Source of the DNA: Actinomycetales bacterium SN12
GTDB taxonomy: Bacteria; Actinomycetota; Actinomycetes; Actinomycetales; Microbacteriaceae
Direction of reading: 5' to 3'
DNA: 64,000 nucleotides
NCBI GenBank assembly: GCA_002837415.1
Contig: PJCV01000006.1
Coordinates: forward strand, 1-64,000
The translations under genes were made by a program, and so were the position numbers. Positions 48,356-57,466 of the stretch are shown piece by piece. A model generated the notes under the pieces. The model was not told the DNA's origin. It was given only the letters and a program-made list of their open reading frames with translations, and searched no databases. Positions within the stretch are counted from its first letter, which is position 1. Each line of letters starts with the position of its first letter.

Positions 48356-49294
48356 TCAGCCGAGGCCCAGTCGCAGGATGAACAGGCCGGGGTACACCGC
48401 GAAGAGCACGCTCAGCGGCAGGATCAGGAAGACGAGCGGCAGCAGCATGAGGATCTCCTTCTGCCCGGCCTGCTCGATGAGCACCCGCTTGGCCTCGTCG
48501 CGGGCATCTGCAGCCTGCGAATGCAGCACCGTGGCGAGCGGGGCGCCGTGCTCGAGCGCGGCGATGATCTGGTCGGTCGCGCGCGACAGGCCGGGCAGCT
48601 GCAGGCGCGTGGCCGTCTCGCTGAGCGCGTCCGCGAGCGGCGACCCGGTGTGCACCGCGAGCACGGTCTGCCGCAGCTCGCCGGTCAGCTGCCCCGTGCC
48701 GATCGCCGACACGCGGCGCAGCGCGTCGAGCAGCGATTCGCCGGCCGAGAGGCACAGCGCCAGGAACTCCAGGGTGGTGGGCAGCTCGTCGGCCAGTCGC
48801 GCCCGACGAGCACGCGCTCGTGCCGTGAGCTGCATGTCATAGGCGATCGCGGCGCCGGCTGCGGCGATGATGGGCAGCAGCGCGGCGGGCGGCGTCAGGC
48901 GACCCGAGACCGCGAGGATCACCACGATGACCGCGCCGATCAGCAGTCCGGCCACTCCCCACGCGAGCTGACGCCCGCGGAAGGTTGCGGGTGCCTGCGC
49001 GGCGCCGGCCTGCGCGAGGCGCAGCCGCAGCGTGTCGCCGCCGCCGAGCATGCGGTCGAGCATCTCGCGCAGCCTGTCCCAGAGCCGCCGACCGTGCACC
49101 GGCATGACGTGGACGGTCGGCAGGATGCCCGCAGGAAGGGCTTCGTCGTCGACGACGTCGCGCACGTAGGGTGCGATCCGCCGCTCGAGAGAGGTCGCGC
49201 CCCAGCGCGGCAGCGCGGAGAGCACGCCGAGCAGCCCGACGGCGAGCGATCCGCCCAGCAGCACCGCGATCGCGGCATCCGTCACCCCCCTCAT
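48356..49294 (-). CDS. tadC: Tad secretion inner-membrane protein TadC
   Basis: A 312-residue protein with a type II secretion F domain (about 150-275, LADELPTTLEFLALCLSAGESLLDALRR) and membrane helices at the N-terminus, middle (about 105-150) and C-terminus. It forms the assembly platform with TadB. The ATG at 49292-49294 overlaps the tadB stop (ATGA). The longer frame with an earlier GTG is less likely. Confidence 0.88.
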   Translation of the reverse strand: MRGVTDAAIAVLLGGSLAVGLLGVLSALPRWGATSLERRIAPYVRDVVDDEALPAGILPTVHVMPVHGRRLWDRLREMLDRMLGGGDTLRLRLAQAGAAQAPATFRGRQLAWGVAGLLIGAVIVVILAVSGRLTPPAALLPIIAAAGAAIAYDMQLTARARARRARLADELPTTLEFLALCLSAGESLLDALRRVSAIGTGQLTGELRQTVLAVHTGSPLADALSETATRLQLPGLSRATDQIIAALEHGAPLATVLHSQAADARDEAKRVLIEQAGQKEILMLLPLVFLILPLSVLFAVYPGLFILRLGLG

Positions 49295-50148
49295 CCGAAC
49301 CACCGCTGCGGCTCAGGCAGACGACCGATGCGCAGCATGATCCGGAACGCCACCACCGATACGACAGCCCCGACGAGGATCACGATCACTCCCTCGGTGC
49401 TGCCGTACGCGTCGCGTCCCTCGGGACGCATCGCGAGCAGCCCGAGGATCACCCACGGTGCGACCGCGCCGAGCACGGCGGCGCCGCGGATCCAGGACTG
49501 CCGCGCCTCGACCTCGCCCCGCAGCGCCGCATCCGCGCGCACCGAGGATGACAGCGCGCGCAGCACACCGGTCAGCTCGGTGCCGCCGACCTGGCGAGCC
49601 ATCCGCAGCGTCTCGGCGATGCGGTCGGCGATCGGATCGGCGAGGGTCGCCTTCAGCCGGTCCAGGCTCGACTCGAAGCGTCCGGTCGACTGCAGGTCAC
49701 GGGCGAAGACCAGGAACGCCGGACGCACGGCGGGCGGCGCCGACTCGGCGAGACTCGCCACCGCGTCCGGCAGAGAGAGCCCGACTCGGATGGCCGCGAC
49801 CAGCAGATCGCAGATGTCGGGCCACATCTGCCGTCGGGCCTTGCGCAGCCGCAGCCGGCGGCCGCGCAGGAACACCACCGGCGCCGCGGCTCCGGCGAGT
49901 GCGGCGAGCAGGGCCAGAACCAGGATGCCCGTGAGCAGCCACACGACGGCCGCCGCCACGGCGGCGATCGCAGCCATGACCACGACGATCGTGCGCGTCG
50001 CCGTGCGGGAGTGCCCGGCCTCGTCAAGGAGCCGTCGCAGGCGGGTGCTGCGCGGATCGCGAGCCGGACGCTCCTGCGGCGGCCAGAGCCAGGGCGACGC
50101 GCAGAGCAGCAGACCCGCGCCCAGCAGTGCGCCGACGAGCAGAGTCAT
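49291..50148 (-). CDS. tadB: Tad secretion inner-membrane protein TadB
   Basis: A 285-residue protein with an F domain (about 110-230, MWPDICDLLVAAIRVGLSLPDAVASLA) and about four membrane helices. Partner of TadC. It starts at the ATG at 50146-50148, which overlaps the tadA stop (ATGA). Confidence 0.88.
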   Translation of the reverse strand: MTLLVGALLGAGLLLCASPWLWPPQERPARDPRSTRLRRLLDEAGHSRTATRTIVVVMAAIAAVAAAVVWLLTGILVLALLAALAGAAAPVVFLRGRRLRLRKARRQMWPDICDLLVAAIRVGLSLPDAVASLAESAPPAVRPAFLVFARDLQSTGRFESSLDRLKATLADPIADRIAETLRMARQVGGTELTGVLRALSSSVRADAALRGEVEARQSWIRGAAVLGAVAPWVILGLLAMRPEGRDAYGSTEGVIVILVGAVVSVVAFRIMLRIGRLPEPQRWFG

Positions 50149-51287
50149 GTCGCGCCCTCCGCCCGATAGAGGGACGTGCTGACGATGCGCCCGTCGATGA
50201 CCTCGCCCGTCGGCGAGATCACCTCCACGACCCGTCGTGACCCATCGGGTTCCCGGCGGCAGTGCACGACGAACGAGATCGACGACGCCAGGGCGGGGGC
50301 GATGAAGGCGCGGTCGATGTTGCGGCCCGCGAGCAGCGGCAGCAGAGCGAGCTTCTCGAGTGCCTCGGCGGCCGAGTTGGCGTGCACGGTGCCCGCACCA
50401 GGCACGCCGGTGTTCAGCGCGAGCACGAGATCGAGCGCCTCGGCATCGCGCACCTCGCCGACGACGAGACGATCGGGGCGCATGCGCAGCGCCTCCTTCA
50501 CGAGCCGCCGCAGACTGATCTCGCCGGTGCCCTCGAGGCTCGCCTGCCGTCCCTGCAGCGCCACCACGTCCGGGCCGTCGACGGCGAGCTCGAACGTCTC
50601 CTCCACGGTGATGATGCGCTGATCTGCCGCGCAGGCCGCGAGCAGAGCGCCGAGGAGCGTGGTCTTTCCCGCGTGGGTGGCCCCCGAGACGATGATGCTG
50701 CGGCCGTCGCGCAGGGCGGCGAGCAGCATGCCGGCGACCTGCGGGGGCACCGACCCCTGCGCGATCAGCGCATCGAGGGTACGGTGCCGCTTCAGGAACT
50801 TGCGGATGTTCACCGCCCACGATCCGCGCACCACGTCGGCGATGGCGACATGCAGGCGTGACCCGTCGGGCAGCGACGCGTCGACGAACGGCTGGCTGAC
50901 GTCGACCCTGCGGCCCGTGGTCTGCAGCATCCGCTCGACGAGGTCACGGACCAGGGCATCCGTCAGCTGCAGGTCGACGCGGTAGGTGGCGCCGCCCTTC
51001 GCGACGAAGACGCGGTCAGGGCCGTTGAGCCAGATCTCCTCGATCTCCGGGTCGTCGAGAAGCGGCTGCAGGGCGCCGAAACCCGAGACCGATGCCAGCA
51101 CATCCCGCACGAGGGCCTGCTCGTCATCGATCATCGCCTCGCCGCGCTGCAGCGCCAGGTCGTTGTGCCTGCGCACCTCCAGCTGTGCGATCCGACGGGC
51201 CTCGTCAGGCCGGGCCGAGGGATCGGTGTTCTCCAGGCGCAGGCGCCGACGGACCCTCTCGGCGACGGCGACGGACGGATGACTCAC
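50145..51287 (-). CDS. tadA: Tad pilus assembly ATPase TadA/CpaF
   Basis: A 380-residue secretion ATPase of the CpaF group. Walker A GATHAGKTTL (202-211), the aspartate box EETFEL, Walker B LVVGEVRDAEA and the His box GTVHANSA are complete. It powers pilus assembly or secretion at the membrane. The GTG at 51285-51287 is preferred, with AGGA upstream. The longer frame starts inside a palindromic control region. First gene of the operon tadA-B-C-pilin-E-E-G. Confidence 0.9.
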   Translation of the reverse strand: MSHPSVAVAERVRRRLRLENTDPSARPDEARRIAQLEVRRHNDLALQRGEAMIDDEQALVRDVLASVSGFGALQPLLDDPEIEEIWLNGPDRVFVAKGGATYRVDLQLTDALVRDLVERMLQTTGRRVDVSQPFVDASLPDGSRLHVAIADVVRGSWAVNIRKFLKRHRTLDALIAQGSVPPQVAGMLLAALRDGRSIIVSGATHAGKTTLLGALLAACAADQRIITVEETFELAVDGPDVVALQGRQASLEGTGEISLRRLVKEALRMRPDRLVVGEVRDAEALDLVLALNTGVPGAGTVHANSAAEALEKLALLPLLAGRNIDRAFIAPALASSISFVVHCRREPDGSRRVVEVISPTGEVIDGRIVSTSLYRAEGAT

Positions 51288-51326
51288 GCGGGCATCCTGA
51301 CAGAGATCGGCCATCCGGCGCGGAAG

Positions 51327-51349
51327 TTATCCACAGTGGACCAGTCCAC
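51327..51349. promoter_or_regulatory. DnaA-box-like site and palindrome upstream of tadA
   Basis: TTATCCACA (51327-51335) is a perfect bacterial DnaA box. It is joined directly to GTGGAC-CA-GTCCAC (51336-51349). Both lie 40-62 bp upstream of tadA and before the tRNA-Leu promoter. A regulator site for the tad operon is more likely than an origin, because only one box is present. Confidence 0.4.
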
Positions 51350-51393
51350 ATTCCTATGGGCAGATCTACGGAAAACCCGACCGACCCGATCGC

Positions 51394-51399
51394 TAGACT
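51394..51399 (+). promoter_or_regulatory. -10 box of tRNA-Leu
   Basis: TAGACT lies 9 nt before the tRNA 5' end. The -35 is weak. Confidence 0.45.
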
Positions 51400-51408
51400 C
51401 AGGAGCGC

Positions 51409-51490
51409 GCGGAAGTGGTGGAATCGGTAGACACGCAGGATTTAGGTTCCTGTGCCCCCGGGCGTGTGGGTTCAAGTCCCATCTTCCGCA
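51409..51490 (+). tRNA. tRNA-Leu (anticodon UAG)
   Basis: An 82-nt tRNA. The acceptor stem is GCGGAAG with CTTCCGC and discriminator A. The anticodon stem CAGGA/TCCTG encloses the loop TTTAGGT (anticodon UAG). A long variable arm (GTGCCCCCGGGCGTG region) and the T-loop GGTTCAAGTCC are present, typical of leucine tRNAs. CCA is not encoded. Confidence 0.96.
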
Positions 51491-51548
51491 CAGCATCCCC
51501 CAAGCACTCCGCCGATATCGAACGACGGGAACTCACTTGCTTCACACC

Positions 51549-52313
51549 ATGCTTCAGGCTCCGATGTCGCTGATCCCGTGGCTCGACCCGGCGAACATCA
51601 TCGAGGGCGCGGGCGCCTGGGCGCTCGCGGTGGTCTGCTTCATCGTCTTCGCCGAGACGGGCCTGCTGGTGGGCTTCCTGCTGCCCGGTGACACGCTGCT
51701 CGTCATCTCGGGTCTGCTCACGCACACCAGCGACATCTTCGGCCTGAACATCTGGGTGGTCTCGCTGCTCATCGCCCTCGCCGCCTTCGTGGGCGGCGAG
51801 GTGGGCTACCTGATCGGGCACAAGGGCGGCCCGGCCGTGTTCGAGCGCAAGGAGTCGGGGCTGTTCAGCGTGAAGAACGTCGAGCGCACCAATGCGTTCT
51901 TCGACCGCTTCGGCGGCATCACGATCATCCTCGCCCGCTTCGTGCCGATTGTGCGCACCTTCGCCCCGGTCGCCGCGGGCGTGGGCCACATGCCGTGGAA
52001 GCGGTACTCGCTGTTCAACCTGATCGGCGCGCTGCTGTGGGGCTTCGGCCTGACGATGATGGGCTACGTGATCGCGTACATCCCCTGGATCCGCGACCTC
52101 GTCGTCGACTACATCGACATCATCCTGCTGCTCGCCGTGGGCGGCACCGGGGTCGTGACGCTCTGGCACTACCTCGTCGAGCGGCACAAGGCGAAAAAGG
52201 CCGCCGCCCGCGGTGAGGACGTCGACACGGATGCTGCCGAGGCGAACGCGCTGCGACTGGACTCCGAGGTCTTCGACCGCGCACCCGACCTCGACGGCGA
52301 CGGCAAGCACTGA
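51549..52313 (+). CDS. DedA-family membrane protein
   Basis: A 254-residue protein of the DedA/VTT group. ETGLLVGFLLPGDTLLVISG (about 35-54) and GYLIGHKGG, then FGGITIILARFVPIVRTFAPVAAG (about 125-148), are the signature. Members are thought to move lipid carriers such as undecaprenyl phosphate across the membrane. The charged C-terminal tail of about 45 residues is extra. The start could be 51549 or 51564, and neither has a good ribosome site. Confidence 0.88.
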   Translation: MLQAPMSLIPWLDPANIIEGAGAWALAVVCFIVFAETGLLVGFLLPGDTLLVISGLLTHTSDIFGLNIWVVSLLIALAAFVGGEVGYLIGHKGGPAVFERKESGLFSVKNVERTNAFFDRFGGITIILARFVPIVRTFAPVAAGVGHMPWKRYSLFNLIGALLWGFGLTMMGYVIAYIPWIRDLVVDYIDIILLLAVGGTGVVTLWHYLVERHKAKKAAARGEDVDTDAAEANALRLDSEVFDRAPDLDGDGKH

Positions 52314-52340
52314 GCCTGCGCGCGGCTGAGGGTCCGGCCG

Positions 52341-53294
52341 TCAGCCTGCCTTCTTCTTCGGAGCCGCCTTCTTCGCGGCTGCCTTCTTCGTCGCCGATGA
52401 CTTCTTCTTCGACGCGGGCTTCTCGTCGTCCGCGTCCTCGTCCTCGGTCGCGTCCTCAACGTCCTCGGCATCCTTCGCCGCCGTCTTGCCGCCCTTCCTG
52501 GCCGCCTTGGTGCGCTCGACGCTGGCGCGCAGCGCCTCCATCAGGTCGATGACCTCGCCGCCCTTCTCGGGCTTGCCCTCGTCGCCGAACGTCTCCGCGG
52601 CGTCGAAGCCCTCCCCCGCCTCGATCTTCGCGTCGATGAGGGTGCGCAGCTCCTTCTGGTACTCGTCGACGAACTCCTCCGGGTCGAAGTCGCTCGAATA
52701 GCTCTCGACGAGAGCCGCCGACATCTCGAGCTCCTTCTTGCTGATCCTCACGTCCTCATCCAGGGCGGGGAACGCGGCCTCGCGCACCTCATCCGACCAC
52801 AGCAGCGTCTGCAGCACGAGCACGTCGCCGCGCACGCGCAGAGCAGCGAGCCGGGTCTTCTGCCGCAGCGTGAAGCGCACGATCGCGGTGCGGTCGGTCT
52901 GCTCGAGGGTCTTGCGCAGCAGCACGTACGCCTTCGGCGACTTCGAGTCGGGCTCGAGGTAGTACGCCTTGTCGAGCGTCAGCAGGTCGACCTGCTCACT
53001 GGGCACGAACTCGACGACGTCGATCTCGCGGCTCTTCTCGGCCGGAAGGGAGGCCAGGTCGTCTTTGGTGAGCACGATCGTCTGCCCGTCCTCGACATAC
53101 GCACGGTCGATGTCGGCGTACTCGACCGGCTGACCATCGATCTCGCAGACGCGCTGGTAGCGGATGCGCCCGCCGTCCTCGTGGTGCACCTGATGCAGCG
53201 GCACGTCGTGATCCTCGGTCGCGGAGTACACCTTCACCGGGACGTTCACGAGTCCGAACGTCAGGGCGCCCTTCCAGATGCTTCTCATGCCCAT
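52341..53294 (-). CDS. ku: DNA end-binding protein Ku
   Basis: A 317-residue bacterial Ku. The beta-barrel core (MRSIWKGALTFGLVNVPVKVY to about residue 250) dimerises around DNA ends and recruits LigD. The C-terminal tail (about 265-317) is rich in Lys, Ala and acidic runs, as in Ku proteins that bind DNA away from ends. Divergent from ligD, 61 bp apart, so the two NHEJ genes form a unit. The start is ATG 53294 or 53288. The longer frame upstream is unlikely. Confidence 0.95.
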   Translation of the reverse strand: MGMRSIWKGALTFGLVNVPVKVYSATEDHDVPLHQVHHEDGGRIRYQRVCEIDGQPVEYADIDRAYVEDGQTIVLTKDDLASLPAEKSREIDVVEFVPSEQVDLLTLDKAYYLEPDSKSPKAYVLLRKTLEQTDRTAIVRFTLRQKTRLAALRVRGDVLVLQTLLWSDEVREAAFPALDEDVRISKKELEMSAALVESYSSDFDPEEFVDEYQKELRTLIDAKIEAGEGFDAAETFGDEGKPEKGGEVIDLMEALRASVERTKAARKGGKTAAKDAEDVEDATEDEDADDEKPASKKKSSATKKAAAKKAAPKKKAG

Positions 53295-53343
53295 AGTGAA
53301 CACCAGGCCGCCCTGCCGCCGCGAGGGGCTTGCGGATGCCCAG

Positions 53344-53349
53344 TAGCCT
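53344..53349 (+). promoter_or_regulatory. -10 box, leaderless, ligD
   Basis: TAGCCT ends 6 nt before the ligD ATG. Confidence 0.5.
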
Positions 53350-53355
53350 GGCCCC

Positions 53356-55854
53356 ATGGCATCCGGCGAGCAGGTCGTTCAGATCGACGGCCGTCGCCTG
53401 CGCATCACCAACCTCGACAAGGTCGTCTACCCCGAGACGGGCACGACCAAGGGCGAGGTGATCGCGTACTACTCGCAGATCGCGCCGCTCATGCTGCCGC
53501 ACATGCGCGGCCGCCCCGTCACGCGCAAGCGGTGGGTCGACGGCGTCGGCACGGCGGATGCGCCGGGCGAGAGCTTCTTCACCAAGCAGCTCGAGCGCGG
53601 CGCCCCCGACTGGATCAGGCGGATGCCGATCGAGCACTCCGACGGGCCGAAGGAGTACCCGCTCGCCGATGACGTCGCCTCGCTGGTGTGGTTCGCGCAG
53701 ATCGCGGCCCTCGAGCTGCACGTCCCGCAGTGGCGCTTCACCCACTCGGGCGGACGCGGGATGCCCGACCGGCTCGTGCTCGACCTCGACCCCGGCCCGG
53801 GTGCGGACCTCGCGCAGTGCGCGGAGATCGCGCGGATCGCCCGTGGCATCCTGGGCGGGATGGGCCTCGAGCCGATGCCGGTCACGAGCGGCAGCAAGGG
53901 CATCCACCTCTACGCCCGCCTGCCCACCAGCGACGACGGCACGGGCCTGCAGTCGAGCGACGACGTCTCCGCGGTCGCGAAGGAGCTCGCCAGGCTGATC
54001 GAGGCCGACCACCCCGACCTCGCCACCCACGTCATGGCGAAGTCGCAGCGCGGCGGCAAGGTGTTCATCGACTGGAGTCAGAACAGCGCCTCGAAGACCA
54101 CCATCGCGCCGTACTCGCTGCGCGGTCGAGCGCGCCCCTGGGTGGCGACTCCGCGCACCTGGGACGAACTCGACGACCCGGATCTGCGGCACCTCGAACT
54201 GCACGAGGTCCTGGAGCGGATGGAGGCCGGCATCGATCCGCTCGCCGCTCTCGCACCGGCCAGCACCGCGCTCACCTCGTACCTGGCCAAGCGCGACGCG
54301 AAGAAGACGCCGGAGCCCATGCCCAGCACGGCATATGCGAGCGCAGGCGGTGCGCCGCGGTTCGTGATCCAGGAGCATCACGCCAGCCGGCTGCACTACG
54401 ACCTGCGGATCGAACGCGACGGCGTGCTCATCAGCTGGGCCGTGCCGAAGGGCGTGCCCGAGACCGCCGACCGCAACCATCTCGCGGTGATGACCGAGCC
54501 GCACCCGCTGGAGTACCTCACCTTCGAGGGTGAGATCCCCGCGGGCGAGTACGGTGCGGGTTCCATGACGGTGTGGGACACCGGCACGGTCTCCCTGGAG
54601 AAGTGGCGCGATGGCGAGGTGATCGGCACGTTCACCGGGCAGACCGGCGGCAGGCTCGGCTCGGCACGCCTCGCCCTGATCCGCACGAGCGGCGAGGGCG
54701 AGAAGTCACAGTGGCTGCTGCACCGCATGAAGGATGCGGACTTGCATCCTGACCCCGGTCACCGCTCCCCTCCTCGCCCCGAGAAGCCCCCTCGCTCCGA
54801 GAAGGCGTCTCGCCCCGAGAAGCCGTCTCGCCCCGCACAGGACAAGAGCGCCGGAGCCGCCCCGCTCCCACCGTTCATCCCGCCGATGCTGTCCGAGTCC
54901 GGCACGCCGGGGCTCGCTCGTTCGCTCAGTGATCCGTCCTGGGCGGAGATCAAGTGGGACGGCATCCGCGCGGTGGGCAGCTGGCAGCGCGGCGATGACG
55001 GCGTCGGCCGGTTCAGCCTGCGCGCGCGCAGCGGCACCGACATCACCGCACGCTATCCGGAGCTCACTGCCGACGGCGCCCCGCACCTGCCGGCCGCCGA
55101 CGCGGTGGTCGACGGCGAGATCGTGGCCTTCGACAGCGATGGCCGTCCCAGCTTCGCACGACTGCAGAACCGGATGCACCTCACGAAGGGCCGCGAGATC
55201 GAGCGGGAGGTCGTGCGCACGCCGATCGTGTACATGCTCTTCGATCTGCTGCGCCTCGACGGACACGACGTCACCGGCATGCCGCTGCGTCAACGGCGCG
55301 AGCTGCTCGAGCAGCTCGCCGCCGACCTCGACGCGCCGGTGCAGGTGCCACCCGTGTTCGACGACCTCGACGCGGCGATCGACGCGAGCCGGGAGTTCGG
55401 CCTGGAGGGCGTGGTCGCCAAAGACCCGGAGTCCCGGTACCGGCCGGGCCGCCGGTCGGGGTCGTGGCTGAAGCTCAAGCAGACGCACGCGCAGGAGGTC
55501 GTCATCGTCGGCATCCGCCCCGGTCAGGGCGCCCGCCGCAGCGGCATCGGCTCGCTGCTGCTCGCTGTCCCCTCACCGGAGTCGGAAGGCGGGCTGCGCT
55601 ACGTCGGCCGGGTCGGCACGGGGTTCACCGACCGGATGCTGCGCGACCTCTCCTCGCAGCTCGAGCCGCTGCGCGTGAAGAAGGCCGCACTGCAGGTCCC
55701 CGCCCCCGATGTCTCCGACGCGCTGTGGGTGCGGCCGGAGCTGGTCGGCGAGGTCGAGTTCGCGAACTGGTCGCCGGGCGGCATCCTGCGTCACTCCCGG
55801 TGGCGGGGGCTGCGGCCGGACAAGTCTCCTGACGAGGTGCGTCTCGAGAGCTGA
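53356..55854 (+). CDS. ligD: multifunctional DNA ligase D
   Basis: An 832-residue NHEJ enzyme with the order polymerase, phosphoesterase, ligase. The primase-like polymerase domain covers about 10-290 (metal site DLDPGPG near 140). The 3'-phosphoesterase is about 335-470 (QEHHASRLHYDLRIE). A Pro/Lys/Ser linker with RPEKP-type repeats lies at about 472-500, and the ATP-dependent ligase is about 510-832 with the adenylated Lys533 in EIKWDGIRA. It fills, trims and seals broken ends held by Ku. The leaderless ATG has TAGCCT 6 nt upstream. Confidence 0.95.
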   Translation: MASGEQVVQIDGRRLRITNLDKVVYPETGTTKGEVIAYYSQIAPLMLPHMRGRPVTRKRWVDGVGTADAPGESFFTKQLERGAPDWIRRMPIEHSDGPKEYPLADDVASLVWFAQIAALELHVPQWRFTHSGGRGMPDRLVLDLDPGPGADLAQCAEIARIARGILGGMGLEPMPVTSGSKGIHLYARLPTSDDGTGLQSSDDVSAVAKELARLIEADHPDLATHVMAKSQRGGKVFIDWSQNSASKTTIAPYSLRGRARPWVATPRTWDELDDPDLRHLELHEVLERMEAGIDPLAALAPASTALTSYLAKRDAKKTPEPMPSTAYASAGGAPRFVIQEHHASRLHYDLRIERDGVLISWAVPKGVPETADRNHLAVMTEPHPLEYLTFEGEIPAGEYGAGSMTVWDTGTVSLEKWRDGEVIGTFTGQTGGRLGSARLALIRTSGEGEKSQWLLHRMKDADLHPDPGHRSPPRPEKPPRSEKASRPEKPSRPAQDKSAGAAPLPPFIPPMLSESGTPGLARSLSDPSWAEIKWDGIRAVGSWQRGDDGVGRFSLRARSGTDITARYPELTADGAPHLPAADAVVDGEIVAFDSDGRPSFARLQNRMHLTKGREIEREVVRTPIVYMLFDLLRLDGHDVTGMPLRQRRELLEQLAADLDAPVQVPPVFDDLDAAIDASREFGLEGVVAKDPESRYRPGRRSGSWLKLKQTHAQEVVIVGIRPGQGARRSGIGSLLLAVPSPESEGGLRYVGRVGTGFTDRMLRDLSSQLEPLRVKKAALQVPAPDVSDALWVRPELVGEVEFANWSPGGILRHSRWRGLRPDKSPDEVRLES
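54769..54840. repeat. tandem repeat encoding LigD linker
   Basis: About three and a half units of about 21 nt (CCTCGCCCCGAGAAGCC-like) encode RPEKPP, RSEKAS, RPEKPS and RPAQDK between the phosphoesterase and ligase domains. Copy number probably varies between strains. Confidence 0.7.
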
Positions 55855-55860
55855 CCGCCC

Positions 55861-56781
55861 TCAGGCGTGCGCGCCCTCGCACTCGTCGTGATCGGCGGGT
55901 TCGAGCTGGAAGGTCGAGTGCTCGACGTCGAAGTGGTGCGCGAGGCAGCCCTGCAGCTCCTGCAGCAGCCGCGATGACCCGCCGGATGCGAGCACGGCGG
56001 GCTCGACCTTCACGTGGGCGGTGAAGACGGGCGCGCCGCGGGTCAGCTGCCAGACGTGCACGTCGTGCACGTCGACGACACCGGGGTACACCTTGAGGTG
56101 CTCGCGGATCTCGCTGACCGCCATGCCCTGCGGCGCCGACTCCGCGAGCACCGAGAACACCTCCCGCAGCAGCGAGATCGCGCGCGGCAGGATGAGCACT
56201 GCGATCAGCAGCGAGGCGATCGCGTCGGCGGGCATCCACCCGGTCGTGACGATCACGACGGCGGCGACGATGACCATCACCGATCCGATCAGGTCGCCGA
56301 GCACCTCGAGGTACGCGCCGCGCACGTTGATGCTCGTCTTCTGCGCACGGCTGAGCACCCACATCGCGATGGCGTTCGAGATCATGCCGATGACCGCGAC
56401 GGTGAGCATGAGCGGGCCTGCCACCTCCGTCTCGCCCGGGTCGATCAGCCGCTGAATGCCCTGCACGGCGACCACGACCATCAGCACGATGAGGATGATG
56501 GCGTTGATCAGCGCGCCGAACACCTCCGCGCGCTGGTAGCCGAACGTGCGCCGGTCATCGGCGGGCCGGGCGGCGACCGCGGTCGCGATCAGGGCGATCA
56601 CGAGGGCCGACGAGTCGGTGAACATGTGCGCGGCGTCGGCCAGCAGCGCCAGCGAGCCCGAGAGGATCGCGCCGATGACCTGCACCACCATGACGGTGGC
56701 GGTGAGCGTCAGTGAGATCGCCAGCAGGCGCCGGTGGCCGGCGTCGCGGATCCCGTCTGCAGCGGGTGCGTGGTCGTGCAT
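55861..56781 (-). CDS. cation diffusion facilitator (zinc/cadmium efflux)
   Basis: A 306-residue CDF transporter. Six membrane helices (about 20-205) carry the metal site DAAHMFTDSSA (about 45-55) and its partner PADAIASLLIA (about 183-193). The C-terminal cytoplasmic ferredoxin-like domain contains DVHDVHVWQLT. It exports zinc or related divalent metals for protons. No metal regulator lies nearby. The ATG has TAGCCT 6 nt upstream. GGAGG between them is too close to act as a normal ribosome site. Confidence 0.92.
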   Translation of the reverse strand: MHDHAPAADGIRDAGHRRLLAISLTLTATVMVVQVIGAILSGSLALLADAAHMFTDSSALVIALIATAVAARPADDRRTFGYQRAEVFGALINAIILIVLMVVVAVQGIQRLIDPGETEVAGPLMLTVAVIGMISNAIAMWVLSRAQKTSINVRGAYLEVLGDLIGSVMVIVAAVVIVTTGWMPADAIASLLIAVLILPRAISLLREVFSVLAESAPQGMAVSEIREHLKVYPGVVDVHDVHVWQLTRGAPVFTAHVKVEPAVLASGGSSRLLQELQGCLAHHFDVEHSTFQLEPADHDECEGAHA

Positions 56782-56787
56782 GCCTCC

Positions 56788-56793
56788 AGGCTA
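56788..56793 (-). promoter_or_regulatory. -10 box, leaderless, CDF gene
   Basis: TAGCCT on the minus strand ends 6 nt before the ATG. Confidence 0.45.
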
Positions 56794-56872
56794 GGCCGGG
56801 TCGTCGCCATCGAAGGCCCGTTCCGCTCACTCGGGAACGGTAACGCTTCTCAATAGCCGGGCGACCCCGGTG

Positions 56873-57466
56873 CTACAGCGCGGCGAGCAGCGGAATCAGC
56901 GCCTGGAAGGCGCGAGCGCGGTGCGACTGCGACTGCTTCTCGGCGTCGGTGAACTCTCCGACCGAGCGCTCGGATGCCGGGTCCTGACCGTCCGGTATGA
57001 AGATCGGGTCGTACCCGAAGCCGCCCGAACCGGATGCCCGGTGCGCGAGGCGACCCGGCCAGATGCCCTCCACGGTGCGCTCTGCGCCGTCGGCCGTCAC
57101 CAGCGCGATGGTCGAGTGGAACTGCGCGGTGCGATGCGGGTCGGCGACGTCGCGGAGCTGATCGAGCAGCAGCTCGAGGTTGGCCGTGGCATCCTTCTTC
57201 TGCCCCGCCCAGTACGCCGAGAAGACGCCGGGCGATCCGCCGAGCACGTCGACGCAGATGCCGGAGTCGTCCGCGAGCGCCGGCAGGCCCGTGTGCGCGA
57301 ACGCCGCCCGCGCCTTGATCAGCGCGTTCTGCGCGAACGTGACACCGTCTTCGACCGGCTCGGGACCGTCATAGCCGATCACCTCGAGGTCGGGGCGGGT
57401 GGCGGCGACGATCTGCTGGAACTCCGCGACCTTGTGCGGGTTGTGGGTGGCGAGGACGACCCTCAC
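56873..57466 (-). CDS. rdgB: RdgB/HAM1 non-canonical purine NTP pyrophosphatase
   Basis: A 197-residue enzyme that hydrolyses dITP and XTP to keep them out of [17 protein letters not shown] (3-16), [12 protein letters not shown] (about 65-76) and [10 protein letters not shown] are the family motifs. The GTG at 57464-57466 overlaps the rph stop (GTGA), so the two are coupled, as in many Gram-positives. The earlier in-frame start lies in rph. Confidence 0.95.
   Translation of the reverse strand: MRVVLATHNPHKVAEFQQIVAATRPDLEVIGYDGPEPVEDGVTFAQNALIKARAAFAHTGLPALADDSGICVDVLGGSPGVFSAYWAGQKKDATANLELLLDQLRDVADPHRTAQFHSTIALVTADGAERTVEGIWPGRLAHRASGSGGFGYDPIFIPDGQDPASERSVGEFTDAEKQSQSHRARAFQALIPLLAAL

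Noticed and set aside
51327..51335. Replication origin suggested by a DnaA box
   Set aside because: A single box without an AT-rich unwinding region or dnaA/dnaN genes is not an origin.
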